Translations under genes and position numbers: made by a program
In this document: positions 1 through 7,071 of the stretch, piece by piece
Position numbering within the stretch: position 1 is the first letter of the stretch
Layout of the letters: the number at the start of each line of letters is the position of its first letter
Origin: an uncultured beta proteobacterium
GTDB lineage: Bacteria > Pseudomonadota > Gammaproteobacteria > Burkholderiales > Rhodocyclaceae
Assembly (NCBI GenBank): GCA_903917505.1
Contig: CAIXAY010000256.1
Coordinates: 1 to 9,473, forward strand
Direction: 5' to 3'
Length of the DNA stretch: 9,473 nt
The notes under the pieces: model-generated
What the model was told of the DNA's origin: nothing
Databases searched by the model: none
The model's input: only the letters and a program-made list of their open reading frames with translations

Positions 1-1527
1 CGTTTCATGGAGGATCATTCCGACGTGGGCCTGTTGAGCCCAGCCGTCTTTGGTGAAGATGGTTCGAGGCAATTTCTTTGCAAACGCAATCCGACTTTGC
101 TGATCATGTTTCTGCGCAGCTTCGCTCCGGGCATCCTCACCAAGTGCCTGGAATCGGTCCTTGATAGATTCGAGATGCGCGATTGCGACTATGAAAAACC
201 GATTCATCCTATAGAGTATCCGACCGGTTGTTTCATGTTCTTCCGCACGGCGCCGCTGCGAGAGATAGGAGGCTTTGACCCCGACTATTTCCTCCACTAC
301 GAAGATGCAGATATCGGCCGGCGAATGCTCAAAGTTGCGCGCGTAGTTTATGTGCCTAATGTCCGCGTTGTTCACCGCTGGGCACGCGATACGCACCATT
401 CGCTGCAATTCATGCTCATTACCATTCGCTCAGGACTGCTTTACTGGCGCAAATGGGGCGGGGTTATCAGCAGCAAATTTACCGCCGAACCGCGCTCGGG
501 AACCCCGCGCAGCTGTCCGTATTCTCGACCCGGTCCGGCTGTCGGATCGGGTCGGCGCGTGCTCGTCACAGGAGCTGGCGGTTTCATAGGTCAGGCAGTT
601 TGCGCTGATCTTTTAGCTCGGGGCTATTCCGTGCGAGGAGCGGTTCGCGAGGAACCTCAGGTTATAAAGCTGGACGCCGTACAGCCTCTGGCCATGGGGA
701 ACATCGATGAACATACCGATTGGACGGCGGCACTTTCAGGCATCGATTGCGTAGTGCATCTGGCGGCGCGCGTGCACCTCATGATTGAGCGCGCGGCCGA
801 TCCGCTCGCTGAATATCGCCGTTTCAATGTGGCGCTCACTGTGAATTTGGCTCGCCAGGCTGCGCTGGCCGGTGTTCGGCGTTTTGTTTTCATTAGTTCG
901 GTCAAGGTCAATGGAGAAAACACGCCTTTCGGTCAGCCGTTTTCGCCCGACGACATGCCACGACCGGTGGACCCATACGCCGTTTCGAAGTTGGAGGCGG
1001 AGCGAGCGTTATTAGGGTTGGCAGAACAAACGGGGTTGGAGGTTGTCATTATTCGCCCGCCACTTGTCTATGGGCCCGGCGCAAAAGCAAATTTCCGATT
1101 GATGATGCGCGGGCTGCTCGCGGGGATACCCCTGCCGTTGGGCGCACTGCGCGGGCGGCGCAGCCTCGTGGCGCTCGGTAACCTTGTCGATCTTATCGCG
1201 ACGTGCCTGCATCACCCGGCCGCTGCCAACCAGACTTTTCTTGTAAGTGACGGGGAGGATTTGACAGTCACCGAGTTATTACGACGTGCGGCGGCAGCAT
1301 TGCGTGTTCCCTCAAGATTGCTGCCAGTGCCAATAATCGTATTGAGAATTGCGGCGCGTGTCGCCGGCAGGGAGGATATAGTGCAACGCCTTTGCGGCAC
1401 GCTTCAGGTCGATATCGAGAAAACTCGGCGTCTTCTGGATTGGGAGCCTCGCGTCTCGATCGACGCTGAATTGGCAAAAGCCGCGCAAGGGCTACTGATC
1501 AGGCAAAGGCGACGGGTGGCAAAGTGA
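1..1527 (+). CDS. Family 2 glycosyltransferase (C-terminal part) fused in frame to NAD-dependent sugar epimerase/reductase (WbpV-like SDR); 5' truncated
   Basis: The frame is open from base 1, so the gene starts upstream of the window. Counting from the first in-window ATG (base 7), residues 1-150 are the end of a GT2 glycosyltransferase: the acceptor-side motif GGFDPDYFLHYEDAD (88-102) carries the usual catalytic Glu-Asp pair, and a YWRKWGG stretch (146-152) resembles the normal end of such enzymes. Residues 152-184 are a Pro/Ser/Arg/Gly-rich linker. Residues 185-506 are a full extended SDR: Rossmann motif TGAGGFIG (188-195), SSVKVNGE (297-304) and the catalytic YxxxK (Y324, K328). By family it would epimerise or reduce a nucleotide sugar, as WbpV does in FucNAc/QuiNAc synthesis, while the GT half adds a sugar to a growing glycan at the inner membrane face. 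A GTG at 559 could start the SDR separately, but no good ribosome site precedes it. The gene uses rarer A/T-rich codons (TTA, ATA) more than the genes to its right. The domain calls are firm; the exact sugar substrate is unknown. Confidence 0.85.
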   Translation, partial: RFMEDHSDVGLLSPAVFGEDGSRQFLCKRNPTLLIMFLRSFAPGILTKCLESVLDRFEMRDCDYEKPIHPIEYPTGCFMFFRTAPLREIGGFDPDYFLHYEDADIGRRMLKVARVVYVPNVRVVHRWARDTHHSLQFMLITIRSGLLYWRKWGGVISSKFTAEPRSGTPRSCPYSRPGPAVGSGRRVLVTGAGGFIGQAVCADLLARGYSVRGAVREEPQVIKLDAVQPLAMGNIDEHTDWTAALSGIDCVVHLAARVHLMIERAADPLAEYRRFNVALTVNLARQAALAGVRRFVFISSVKVNGENTPFGQPFSPDDMPRPVDPYAVSKLEAERALLGLAEQTGLEVVIIRPPLVYGPGAKANFRLMMRGLLAGIPLPLGALRGRRSLVALGNLVDLIATCLHHPAAANQTFLVSDGEDLTVTELLRRAAAALRVPSRLLPVPIIVLRIAARVAGREDIVQRLCGTLQVDIEKTRRLLDWEPRVSIDAELAKAAQGLLIRQRRRVAK

Positions 1528-1544
1528 ATTGTTTCGAAGAGGTT

Positions 1545-1580
1545 CGCCAATCCACGCGCGGATCATAATCCGTATTGGCG
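1545..1580. repeat. Nested inverted repeat between the epimerase fusion and the WbpM-type gene
   Basis: CGCCAAT at 1545-1551 is matched by its exact reverse complement ATTGGCG at 1574-1580. Inside lies a second stem, CGGAT (1559-1563) and ATCCG (1568-1572), around the loop CATA. No T-run follows on either strand, so it does not look like an intrinsic terminator. It could be an operator, an RNA structure in the leader of the next gene, or chance. Confidence 0.45.
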
Positions 1581-1624
1581 TAAAATGAAATGAACATCGA
1601 GTGCCTCCAGAGCCTTGCCCAATA

Positions 1625-3472
1625 ATGATATTGTCCTTCGTTGATTCCACGCTGATCTCCCGCCGTCTGGTTGCGTTTACGCACGACCTGATTGCAATGG
1701 CGATATGCTGGTACGGTGCTTACTGGCTGCGCTTCAATCTTGATCTTCCCGAGGTTTACCTGGCAAGCTCGAGTCGGGCGCTGTTGCTGGTATTTTGCGT
1801 TCATGCGCCAGTGTATTGGCTGTTCGGCCTGTATCGCGGCATCTGGCGATATGCCAGCATCATGGATTTGCGGCGTATCATCGTCGCCGTCGGGCTGTCG
1901 GCATTGATTGTCGCCGTCACCGCTTTCATGCTGGCGCTGCCCCTGGTCCCGCGATCGGTACTTGTCCTGCATCCGATTCTCCTGATCATGGCCATGGGGG
2001 GGAGCCGCTTCGCCTACCGCGCATGGCGCGATCAGATGCTGTACGGACGCATGGTTGTTGAGGGGGAGCCCGTTCTCGTCCTCGGTTCCGGCGATGCGGC
2101 CGAGCGTCTGCTACGGGAACTCGCGCAGTCGCCTGACTGGAGCATCGTCGGCATCCTCAGTGAGGAAGCCTCGGGTGTCGGGCATGAATTGCGCGGCGTC
2201 AAGGTTCTCGGACTGATCGATGAATTGCCAAAGTGGGCCGGACAGTTGTCGGTCAGGAAAGCCATCGTAGCCATGCCGGAAGCTTCTCGGGCCGAGCGCC
2301 GGCATGCCATGGGCGTGGCTGTTAAGGCCAATCTGTCGGTGCTGACCGTGCCCAGCCTCGATGACATGCTGGCCGGCAAGGTGGCGATTTCGCAGGTTCG
2401 CCAGGTGCAACTCGAGGATCTTCTCGGCCGCGAACCGGTGCAGCTCGACAGCGGCGGATTGCACGGCTGGCTGGGTGAGCAGGTGGTCGTGGTGACCGGT
2501 GCCGGCGGCTCGATCGGTGCGGAACTCGTGCGTCAGATCGCGCCATTCAAACCTCGCCAGTTGGTGCTGATCGACATTTCGGAGTTCGCGCTCTACCTCG
2601 TCGAACAGGAATTCGTGCAGCAGTGTCCGGACGTATCGATCGCCTGTGTCGTCGGGGACGTGAAGGATGCGGCGCTGCTAGATCATGTGTTCTCCACCTA
2701 CCATCCTTCGGCGGTCTTCCATGCTGCGGCTTACAAGCACGTGCCGCTGATGGAGGGCGAGAATGCCTGGCAGGCGGTGCGCAATAACGTGCTGGGATCG
2801 AAATGCCTGGCCGAAGCCGCACAGCGTCATGGGGTCGAAAAGCTGGTTCTTATTTCGACCGACAAAGCGGTCAATCCGACCAACGTGATGGGCGCGACCA
2901 AGCGCCTGGCCGAGCGGGTGCTGTGTGGATTGCAGCAGGCGCGCGGCACGCGTTTCATCACCGTGCGCTTCGGTAACGTCCTCGGCAGCAACGGCTCGGT
3001 TATTCCCAAGTTCCGCGAACAGATCGCGCGCGGCGGACCGGTGACCGTCACGCATCACGATATCATTCGTTACTTCATGCTGATCCCCGAAGCGGCGCAG
3101 CTCGTTATGCAAGCCGGATTGATGGGACAGGGCGGCGAGATCTTCGTTCTCGAGATGGGCGAGCCGATACGCATTGCCGATCTGGCGCGCGACATGATCC
3201 GCCTGTCGGGTTTTTCCGAGGACGAAATCAAGATCGAGTTTACCGGCCTGCGGCCCGTCGAGAAGTTGTACGAAGAATTGCTCACCGACAGCGAGTGCAC
3301 CCTGCCCACGCCGCACACCAAGCTGCGTGTCGCCCAGGCCGAGGCGGCACCGGATGCCGACTGGCAGCGGAATCTTGAGAACTGGCTGAACGAATCGGCG
3401 CCGGCGAGTCCAAATGAAGTGAAACTGCAGTTGCAAGGCTTTGTCCCCGAATATTCGCCGCAACTGCAATGA
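1625..3472 (+). CDS. wbpM: WbpM/CapD-type membrane UDP-GlcNAc 4,6-dehydratase (polysaccharide biosynthesis)
   Basis: This is the long, membrane-anchored form of the family (615 residues from ATG 1625). Four hydrophobic segments lie at about 15-36, 50-70, 83-104 and 108-126. A first nucleotide-binding-like domain follows (VLVLGSGDAAE, 150-160), then the catalytic SDR domain with TGAGGSIG at 291-298. The active-site stretch STDKAVNPTNVMGATKR begins at S411. The Tyr of the usual SDR triad is replaced by Met (M422, with K426), the Ser-Met-Lys arrangement known from WbpM. Family members remove water from UDP-GlcNAc to give a 4-keto-6-deoxy sugar, the precursor of QuiNAc or FucNAc in O-antigen. The neighbouring SDR could perform the next step. 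An in-frame GTG at 1601 would add eight residues; I prefer ATG 1625 because the hydrophobic N-terminus begins sensibly there, but neither start has a clear ribosome site. Family is certain; the exact substrate is inferred. Confidence 0.92.
   Translation: MILSFVDSTLISRRLVAFTHDLIAMAICWYGAYWLRFNLDLPEVYLASSSRALLLVFCVHAPVYWLFGLYRGIWRYASIMDLRRIIVAVGLSALIVAVTAFMLALPLVPRSVLVLHPILLIMAMGGSRFAYRAWRDQMLYGRMVVEGEPVLVLGSGDAAERLLRELAQSPDWSIVGILSEEASGVGHELRGVKVLGLIDELPKWAGQLSVRKAIVAMPEASRAERRHAMGVAVKANLSVLTVPSLDDMLAGKVAISQVRQVQLEDLLGREPVQLDSGGLHGWLGEQVVVVTGAGGSIGAELVRQIAPFKPRQLVLIDISEFALYLVEQEFVQQCPDVSIACVVGDVKDAALLDHVFSTYHPSAVFHAAAYKHVPLMEGENAWQAVRNNVLGSKCLAEAAQRHGVEKLVLISTDKAVNPTNVMGATKRLAERVLCGLQQARGTRFITVRFGNVLGSNGSVIPKFREQIARGGPVTVTHHDIIRYFMLIPEAAQLVMQAGLMGQGGEIFVLEMGEPIRIADLARDMIRLSGFSEDEIKIEFTGLRPVEKLYEELLTDSECTLPTPHTKLRVAQAEAAPDADWQRNLENWLNESAPASPNEVKLQLQGFVPEYSPQLQ
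3426..3468. repeat. Nine-base inverted repeat at the wbpM 3' end
   Basis: TGCAGTTGC (3426-3434) is the exact reverse complement of GCAACTGCA (3460-3468), separated by 25 bases. It lies in the last codons of the dehydratase gene, just before the galE start at 3486. No T-run follows. It might fold in the mRNA near the galE ribosome site, but the long loop makes this weak. Confidence 0.25.
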
Positions 3473-3485
3473 TGGTGACGGAAAA

Positions 3486-4484
3486 ATGCATATCCTCGTA
3501 ACCGGCGGCACCGGTTTCATTGGTTCCCATGCCTGCGTGGCCCTGCTGACCGCGGGGCATGAAGTCACCATCATCGACAATCTCTCCAACAGCCGGCGCG
3601 AGGTAGTGGACCGAATCGAGCGGATCGCCGTCTGCCGCCCGGCTTTTCGTCAAGGCGACGTGCGCGATCACGAATTCCTGCATTCGGTATTCGCGCAAAG
3701 CGCGATCGATGCGGTGATCCACTTTGCCGGGCTGAAGTCCGTTGGCGAGTCGGTGGCGCAGCCTTTGCTCTACTACGATTGCAACGTCAGCGGCGCGCTT
3801 GCGCTGTGCGCGGTAATGAATGATGTCGGCGTGAAAACGCTGATCTTCAGTTCCTCGGCGACGGTCTATGGCGACCCGGAGGCGGTGCCGATCGGCGAGG
3901 ATGCGCGGCGTTCCGCGACCAATCCCTACGGCGCGAGCAAGCTGATGATCGAGGACATGCTTGCCGATTTGGCCAATTCCGACGCGCAGTGGCGAATCGC
4001 GCGCCTGCGCTATTTCAACCCCGTCGGCGCGCACGAAAGTGGCCTGATTGGCGAGGCGCCGAGCGGCATCCCGAACAATCTGATGCCCTATGTCGCGCAA
4101 GTGGCAAGCGGGCAGCGCGAGCGCCTCAGCGTGTATGGCGGCGACTATCCAACGCCCGACGGCACCGGCGTGCGCGATTACATCCACGTCATGGACCTGG
4201 CCGAGGGCCATCTCGCCGCGCTCGAATATCTGATTGGCCACGGCGGTTTGCTGACCGTCAATCTCGGCACCGGCCAGGGCTGCTCGGTGCTCGAGATGGT
4301 GCGTGCATTCGAACAAGCCAGCGGTCGTCCGGTGCCGTACTCGATCGTCGCGCGCCGTCCCGGCGACATCGCCGCCTGTTATGCGAACCCGGCGCTGGCG
4401 GAAAAGCTGCTGGGCTGGAAAGCCCGGCGCGGGGTAGCGGAGATGTGTCGCGACGCCTGGCGCTGGCAGCAATCGACGCCCTGA
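3486..4484 (+). CDS. galE: UDP-glucose 4-epimerase GalE
   Basis: GalE interconverts UDP-glucose and UDP-galactose using tightly bound NAD, supplying galactose units for polysaccharide in the cytoplasm. The 332-residue protein is close to the usual ~338. It opens with the NAD-binding motif TGGTGFIGS (6-14). The catalytic residues fit the GalE pattern: S123 or S124 in FSSSATVYG, Y148 and K152 in NPYGASK. Other GalE hallmarks are RYFNPVGAH, DGTGVRDYIHVMDLAEGH and VNLGTGQGCSVLEMV. The start is ATG 3486, preceded by a GGTGACGGA stretch that can serve as a ribosome site. A TTG at 3441 in the same frame would add 15 residues that no GalE has and would overlap the previous gene. It lies 13 bases after the wbpM stop and 11 bases before apaH, so co-transcription is likely. 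Some relatives also act on UDP-GlcNAc, which the sequence alone does not settle. Confidence 0.95.
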   Translation: MHILVTGGTGFIGSHACVALLTAGHEVTIIDNLSNSRREVVDRIERIAVCRPAFRQGDVRDHEFLHSVFAQSAIDAVIHFAGLKSVGESVAQPLLYYDCNVSGALALCAVMNDVGVKTLIFSSSATVYGDPEAVPIGEDARRSATNPYGASKLMIEDMLADLANSDAQWRIARLRYFNPVGAHESGLIGEAPSGIPNNLMPYVAQVASGQRERLSVYGGDYPTPDGTGVRDYIHVMDLAEGHLAALEYLIGHGGLLTVNLGTGQGCSVLEMVRAFEQASGRPVPYSIVARRPGDIAACYANPALAEKLLGWKARRGVAEMCRDAWRWQQSTP

Positions 4485-4495
4485 CGAGTTAAACC

Positions 4496-5317
4496 ATGGC
4501 TACCTACGCAATCGGCGACATCCAGGGCTGCTTCAATTCCCTGCAGCGCTTGCTCGCGCACTGCGCCTTCGATCCGTCGACCGACCGGCTCTGGCTGGTC
4601 GGCGACCTCGTAAATCGCGGTCCGCGTTCGCTGGAAACCTTGCGTTTCGTTCGCGATCTGGGCGCCGCGGCGATCACCGTTCTCGGCAACCACGATCTTT
4701 CGTTGTTGATGGCCGCCGAGGGTTTCGGCAAGCCGGGCAAGGGCGATACCTTCGACGACATTCTCCACGCGCCGGACCGTGACGAACTTCTTGACTGGTT
4801 GCGGCAGCAGCCGCTATGCCAAGTCGAAGGCCAATACTGCATGGTGCACGCCGGCTTGCTGCCGGACTGGACGACCGTCCGGGCGCGAGCGTTGGCCGCC
4901 GAAGTCGAGGCGGCGCTGATGCGGGCCGACTGGCGCGAGTTGATGGCCAATCTGTGGGGCAGCGAGCCGGCGGCGTGGCAGGACGACCTCGAAGGCTGGC
5001 CGCGCTTGCGCGTCATCGTCAACGCCATGACGCGGATGCGCTTTTGTTCGCCTGACGGGGTGATGAATTTCCGCGTCAAGGGCGAAGTGGCGAAGGCGCC
5101 GGCGGGCTTCGTTCCATGGTTCGACGTGCCGGGACGGCGCAGCGCCGACAGCGTGCTGATCACCGGCCACTGGTCGGCGCTCGGCCTCAAGGTCACGCCG
5201 AATCTGCTGGCCATCGATTCAGGCTGCCTGTGGGGCGGCTCGCTGACGGCTATTCGCCTTGAAGACCGCGCGATTCTTCAGGTTGAGTGCTCGCCGGAGG
5301 AAATCCGGGTCGGCTAG
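4496..5317 (+). CDS. apaH: Symmetrical diadenosine tetraphosphatase ApaH
   Basis: ApaH splits diadenosine tetraphosphate symmetrically into two ADP, limiting this stress-linked dinucleotide and decapping Np4-capped RNA in bacteria studied. The 273-residue protein shows the metallophosphatase signature in order: GDIQGC (7-12, with Gln where many relatives have His), GDLVNRGPRS (36-45), GNHD (64-67) and VHAGLLPDW (117-125), then the ApaH-type GHWSALG and IDSGCLWGG near the C-terminus. These provide the metal-binding Asp, Asn and His residues. The start ATG 4496 gives MATYAIGDIQGC, the family's normal N-terminus. It follows galE by 11 bases and probably shares its transcript, although its function is not tied to polysaccharide. 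Its last 68 bases overlap, on the other strand, the end of the acyltransferase gene. Confidence 0.95.
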   Translation: MATYAIGDIQGCFNSLQRLLAHCAFDPSTDRLWLVGDLVNRGPRSLETLRFVRDLGAAAITVLGNHDLSLLMAAEGFGKPGKGDTFDDILHAPDRDELLDWLRQQPLCQVEGQYCMVHAGLLPDWTTVRARALAAEVEAALMRADWRELMANLWGSEPAAWQDDLEGWPRLRVIVNAMTRMRFCSPDGVMNFRVKGEVAKAPAGFVPWFDVPGRRSADSVLITGHWSALGLKVTPNLLAIDSGCLWGGSLTAIRLEDRAILQVECSPEEIRVG

Positions 5318-6059
5318 CGAGCAACGTAGCAATTGCCGCGCGTGCGAGTTGCGACAACTCGCGCCGGTTCTTTCCCGTGCTGGCTATGGTCGGCGCCGGA
5401 GTCAGGCGAACGCTCAGCGAGCGGCTGGCGAGGATGGCCGAAAAGCACTGCTTGAGCGTAGTTTCGCCGGCGTATGACGGCGCCCGGCTGAGCGTCCCGT
5501 CGGCGTCGTGGTAGGACAGCGCCAGCGGCAGAATCGGACGCCCGGTTTCGATCGCCGGTTGCAGCAGCGCCGCGTGGAAATTGAGCAGATGCGTTCCGTC
5601 GGTGGTCGTTCCTTCTGGGAAGACGACGACGTCGATGCCGGCGTTGAGCAGCGCGTCGATCTGCGTGTTGACCAGACGCGCATGCCCATGGCTGCCGCGC
5701 TGCAGGAAGACCGTATCGTTCTGCGCCGCCCACCAGCCGATGAACGGCCAGCGCCGCACGTCGGCCTTGGAAATGAAAGCCGCCGGCCGCAGCGCATGGA
5801 TGGAAAAAATGTCCAGCCAGGAAATGTGATTGGCGACGATAAGACAGCCCGCCGGCGCATAGGTGGGATGCAAATCTAATCTGACCGAAAGAATTGCCAG
5901 GAGTTGGCGCGACCAGCGTTTCTTGAGCTTGGCCCGACCGTTAGCACCGGCTAGGGGATAAAGCGTTGCCGTACCCACGGCGACCCACGCCAGGTGCAGA
6001 AAAAGCCGCAGCGCGCGGAAAACGCGAATGAGGCGCGGCGTCGGACGGGCTTGTGTCAT
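5250..6059 (-). CDS. PlsC-type 1-acyl-glycerol-phosphate (lysophospholipid) acyltransferase
   Basis: The 269-residue protein carries the glycerolipid acyltransferase motifs: the catalytic NHISWLD (H78 and D83, the HX4D box), VVFPEGTTTDG (145-155, the acceptor-phosphate-binding block) and a later RPILPLAL. A hydrophobic stretch at about 17-37 probably anchors it to the inner membrane. By family it transfers a fatty acyl chain from acyl-ACP or acyl-CoA to a lysolipid, most often lysophosphatidic acid; an ornithine-lipid (OlsA-like) role cannot be excluded. It starts 34 bases after the PfkB-family kinase stop and so probably shares that transcript. The conserved part ends near residue 247. The last 22 residues, rich in Pro, Glu and Gly, are read from the strand opposite the end of apaH, giving a 68-base convergent overlap. 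The start ATG at 6059 has only a weak ribosome site. Confidence 0.88.
   Translation of the reverse strand: MTQARPTPRLIRVFRALRLFLHLAWVAVGTATLYPLAGANGRAKLKKRWSRQLLAILSVRLDLHPTYAPAGCLIVANHISWLDIFSIHALRPAAFISKADVRRWPFIGWWAAQNDTVFLQRGSHGHARLVNTQIDALLNAGIDVVVFPEGTTTDGTHLLNFHAALLQPAIETGRPILPLALSYHDADGTLSRAPSYAGETTLKQCFSAILASRSLSVRLTPAPTIASTGKNRRELSQLARAAIATLLASRPGFPPASTQPEESRGLQGE
5342..5373 (+). terminator. Candidate intrinsic terminator for apaH, inside the converging acyltransferase gene
   Basis: GCGAGTTG (5344-5351) and CAACTCGC (5355-5362) form a perfect eight-pair stem with the three-base loop CGA. A G-U and a G-C pair (5342-5343 with 5363-5364) can extend it. A modest T-rich stretch, TTCTTT at 5368-5373, follows a few bases later. 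It begins about 25 bases after the apaH stop, where a terminator would be expected. The weak T-run and the fact that it encodes acyltransferase residues (ELSQLAR) keep confidence moderate. Confidence 0.4.
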
Positions 6060-6093
6060 CGGTACAGCGGACCGATCGGGGATTCGTGCCTAC

Positions 6094-7029
6094 TTACCAA
6101 AGCGGACTGCCGAAGGCTTTCGCGTAACGCTCGCCGATCTCATCGCGACTCGGGCGGTGATTCTGGCCGCCGCGACAGCCGACCTTGATCGCTCCCATCA
6201 GCGCCGCGAGGTTCCCCGTCTTTTCCCAATCCCAACCCTGCTCGATACCGTAGAGCAGGCCGGAACGGTAAGCGTCGCCGCAACCCGTCGGGTCGACGAT
6301 GGCGTTGGCCTCGACGCAGGGAATCTCGTAATAGTCGCCGCCCGTGAAGATGTGCGAACCGGCGCCGCCCAAGGTGACAATCAGCGCTTCGACCTTGCCG
6401 GCGAGCTGTTCGAGCGTGCGACCGGTCCGGTCGCACAGCAGCTTCGCTTCGTAATCGTTGAAGCAGGCGTAATCGGCAAGACGCATGAACTCCATCAGAT
6501 CGTCGCCCGAGAACATCGGCAGGCCCTGGCCGGGATCGAAGATAAAGGGCACGCCGGCAGCCGCGAAATCGCGGGCGTGCTTGAGCATCCCGTCGCGCCC
6601 GTCGGGGGCGACGATGCCCAGCGTCGCACCTTTCGCGTCGCTGACCTGATTGAGATGCGAGAAGCTCATCGCACCCGGGTGGAAAGCGGTGATCTGGTTG
6701 TCGTCGAGATCCGTCGTGATGAAAGCCTGCGCAGTAAAACTGCCGGCAATGCGCCGCACGTGCGTGCGCGCCAGGCCAAGATCGTCGAGGCGGGCGAGAT
6801 AGGCGTCGGCGTCGTCGCCGACCGTGGCCATGATCAGCGGATCGCCGCCCAGCAGCTTGAGGTTGTAGGCGATGTTGCCGGCGCAGCCGCCGAACTCACG
6901 GCGCATCTCGGGAACCAGAAAGGCCACGTTCAGAATATGAATCTGCTCCGGCAGGATATGATTCTTAAAGCGATCATGGAAAACCATGATATTGTCATAG
7001 GCGATGGAACCGCAGATCAGCGTGGACAT
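6094..7029 (-). CDS. PfkB-family sugar/nucleoside kinase (adenosine-kinase-like)
   Basis: This is a 311-residue member of the ribokinase/PfkB superfamily, which uses ATP to phosphorylate a sugar or nucleoside hydroxyl. The first signature is GGCAGNIAYNLKLLGG (47-62). The second, DPTGCGDAYRSGLLYG (246-261), includes the anion-hole Gly-Cys-Gly and the catalytic base D252. TLGGAGSHIF (219-228) is the nucleotide-binding strand-turn. The N-terminus MSTLICGSIAYDNIMVF resembles proteins often annotated as adenosine kinase in betaproteobacteria, but substrate cannot be read from sequence. I chose ATG 7029 because an ACGGAA ribosome site lies just upstream and the family's first strand starts there; extending to 7095 would add residues encoded by the promoter region. 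It follows the DUF3426 gene with a 78-base gap containing a TATAAT box, and leads into the acyltransferase 34 bases downstream. Confidence 0.9.
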   Translation of the reverse strand: MSTLICGSIAYDNIMVFHDRFKNHILPEQIHILNVAFLVPEMRREFGGCAGNIAYNLKLLGGDPLIMATVGDDADAYLARLDDLGLARTHVRRIAGSFTAQAFITTDLDDNQITAFHPGAMSFSHLNQVSDAKGATLGIVAPDGRDGMLKHARDFAAAGVPFIFDPGQGLPMFSGDDLMEFMRLADYACFNDYEAKLLCDRTGRTLEQLAGKVEALIVTLGGAGSHIFTGGDYYEIPCVEANAIVDPTGCGDAYRSGLLYGIEQGWDWEKTGNLAALMGAIKVGCRGGQNHRPSRDEIGERYAKAFGSPLW

Positions 7030-7065
7030 AAAGTTCCGTAGCGTGAGAGAGGGAGAAAGGCGGGA

Positions 7066-7071
7066 ATTATA
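7066..7071 (-). promoter_or_regulatory. Candidate -10 box for the PfkB-kinase/acyltransferase transcript
   Basis: Read on the minus strand, bases 7071-7066 are a perfect TATAAT. A transcript starting about seven bases further on would have a leader of roughly 30 bases, including the ACGGAA ribosome site before ATG 7029. The matching -35 region is poor (TGCAGG at 17-base spacing), so the promoter may be weak or need an activator. The spacer is filled by the palindrome at 7072-7085. Confidence 0.4.

Noticed and set aside
559..561. GTG as an independent start for the SDR half of the fusion
   Set aside because: It is possible, but no clear ribosome site precedes it and the frame is continuous with the glycosyltransferase, so I kept one coding region and noted the alternative.
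1581..1586. TAAAAT as a -10 box for wbpM
   Set aside because: No acceptable -35 hexamer lies 16-18 bases upstream (the region is GC-rich, around GCGGAT), so a promoter cannot be supported.
2678..3589. A 303-codon minus-strand frame opposite wbpM and the start of galE
   Set aside because: It spans two genes with clear motifs on the plus strand and has no domain of its own.
3282..4472. A 396-codon open frame on the minus strand opposite galE
   Set aside because: It has no recognisable domain and low-complexity Arg/Ala/His-rich content, and it lies opposite a galE gene with all catalytic motifs. Long antisense frames are common in GC-rich coding DNA.
5329..5336. GCAATTGC palindrome between the converging genes
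   Set aside because: It is only eight bases with no repeat elsewhere seen; expected by chance.
6028..7041. A 337-codon open frame on the plus strand opposite the PfkB-family kinase
   Set aside because: The minus-strand kinase has both family signatures and the catalytic Asp. The plus-strand frame shows no motif and mirrors its codons.
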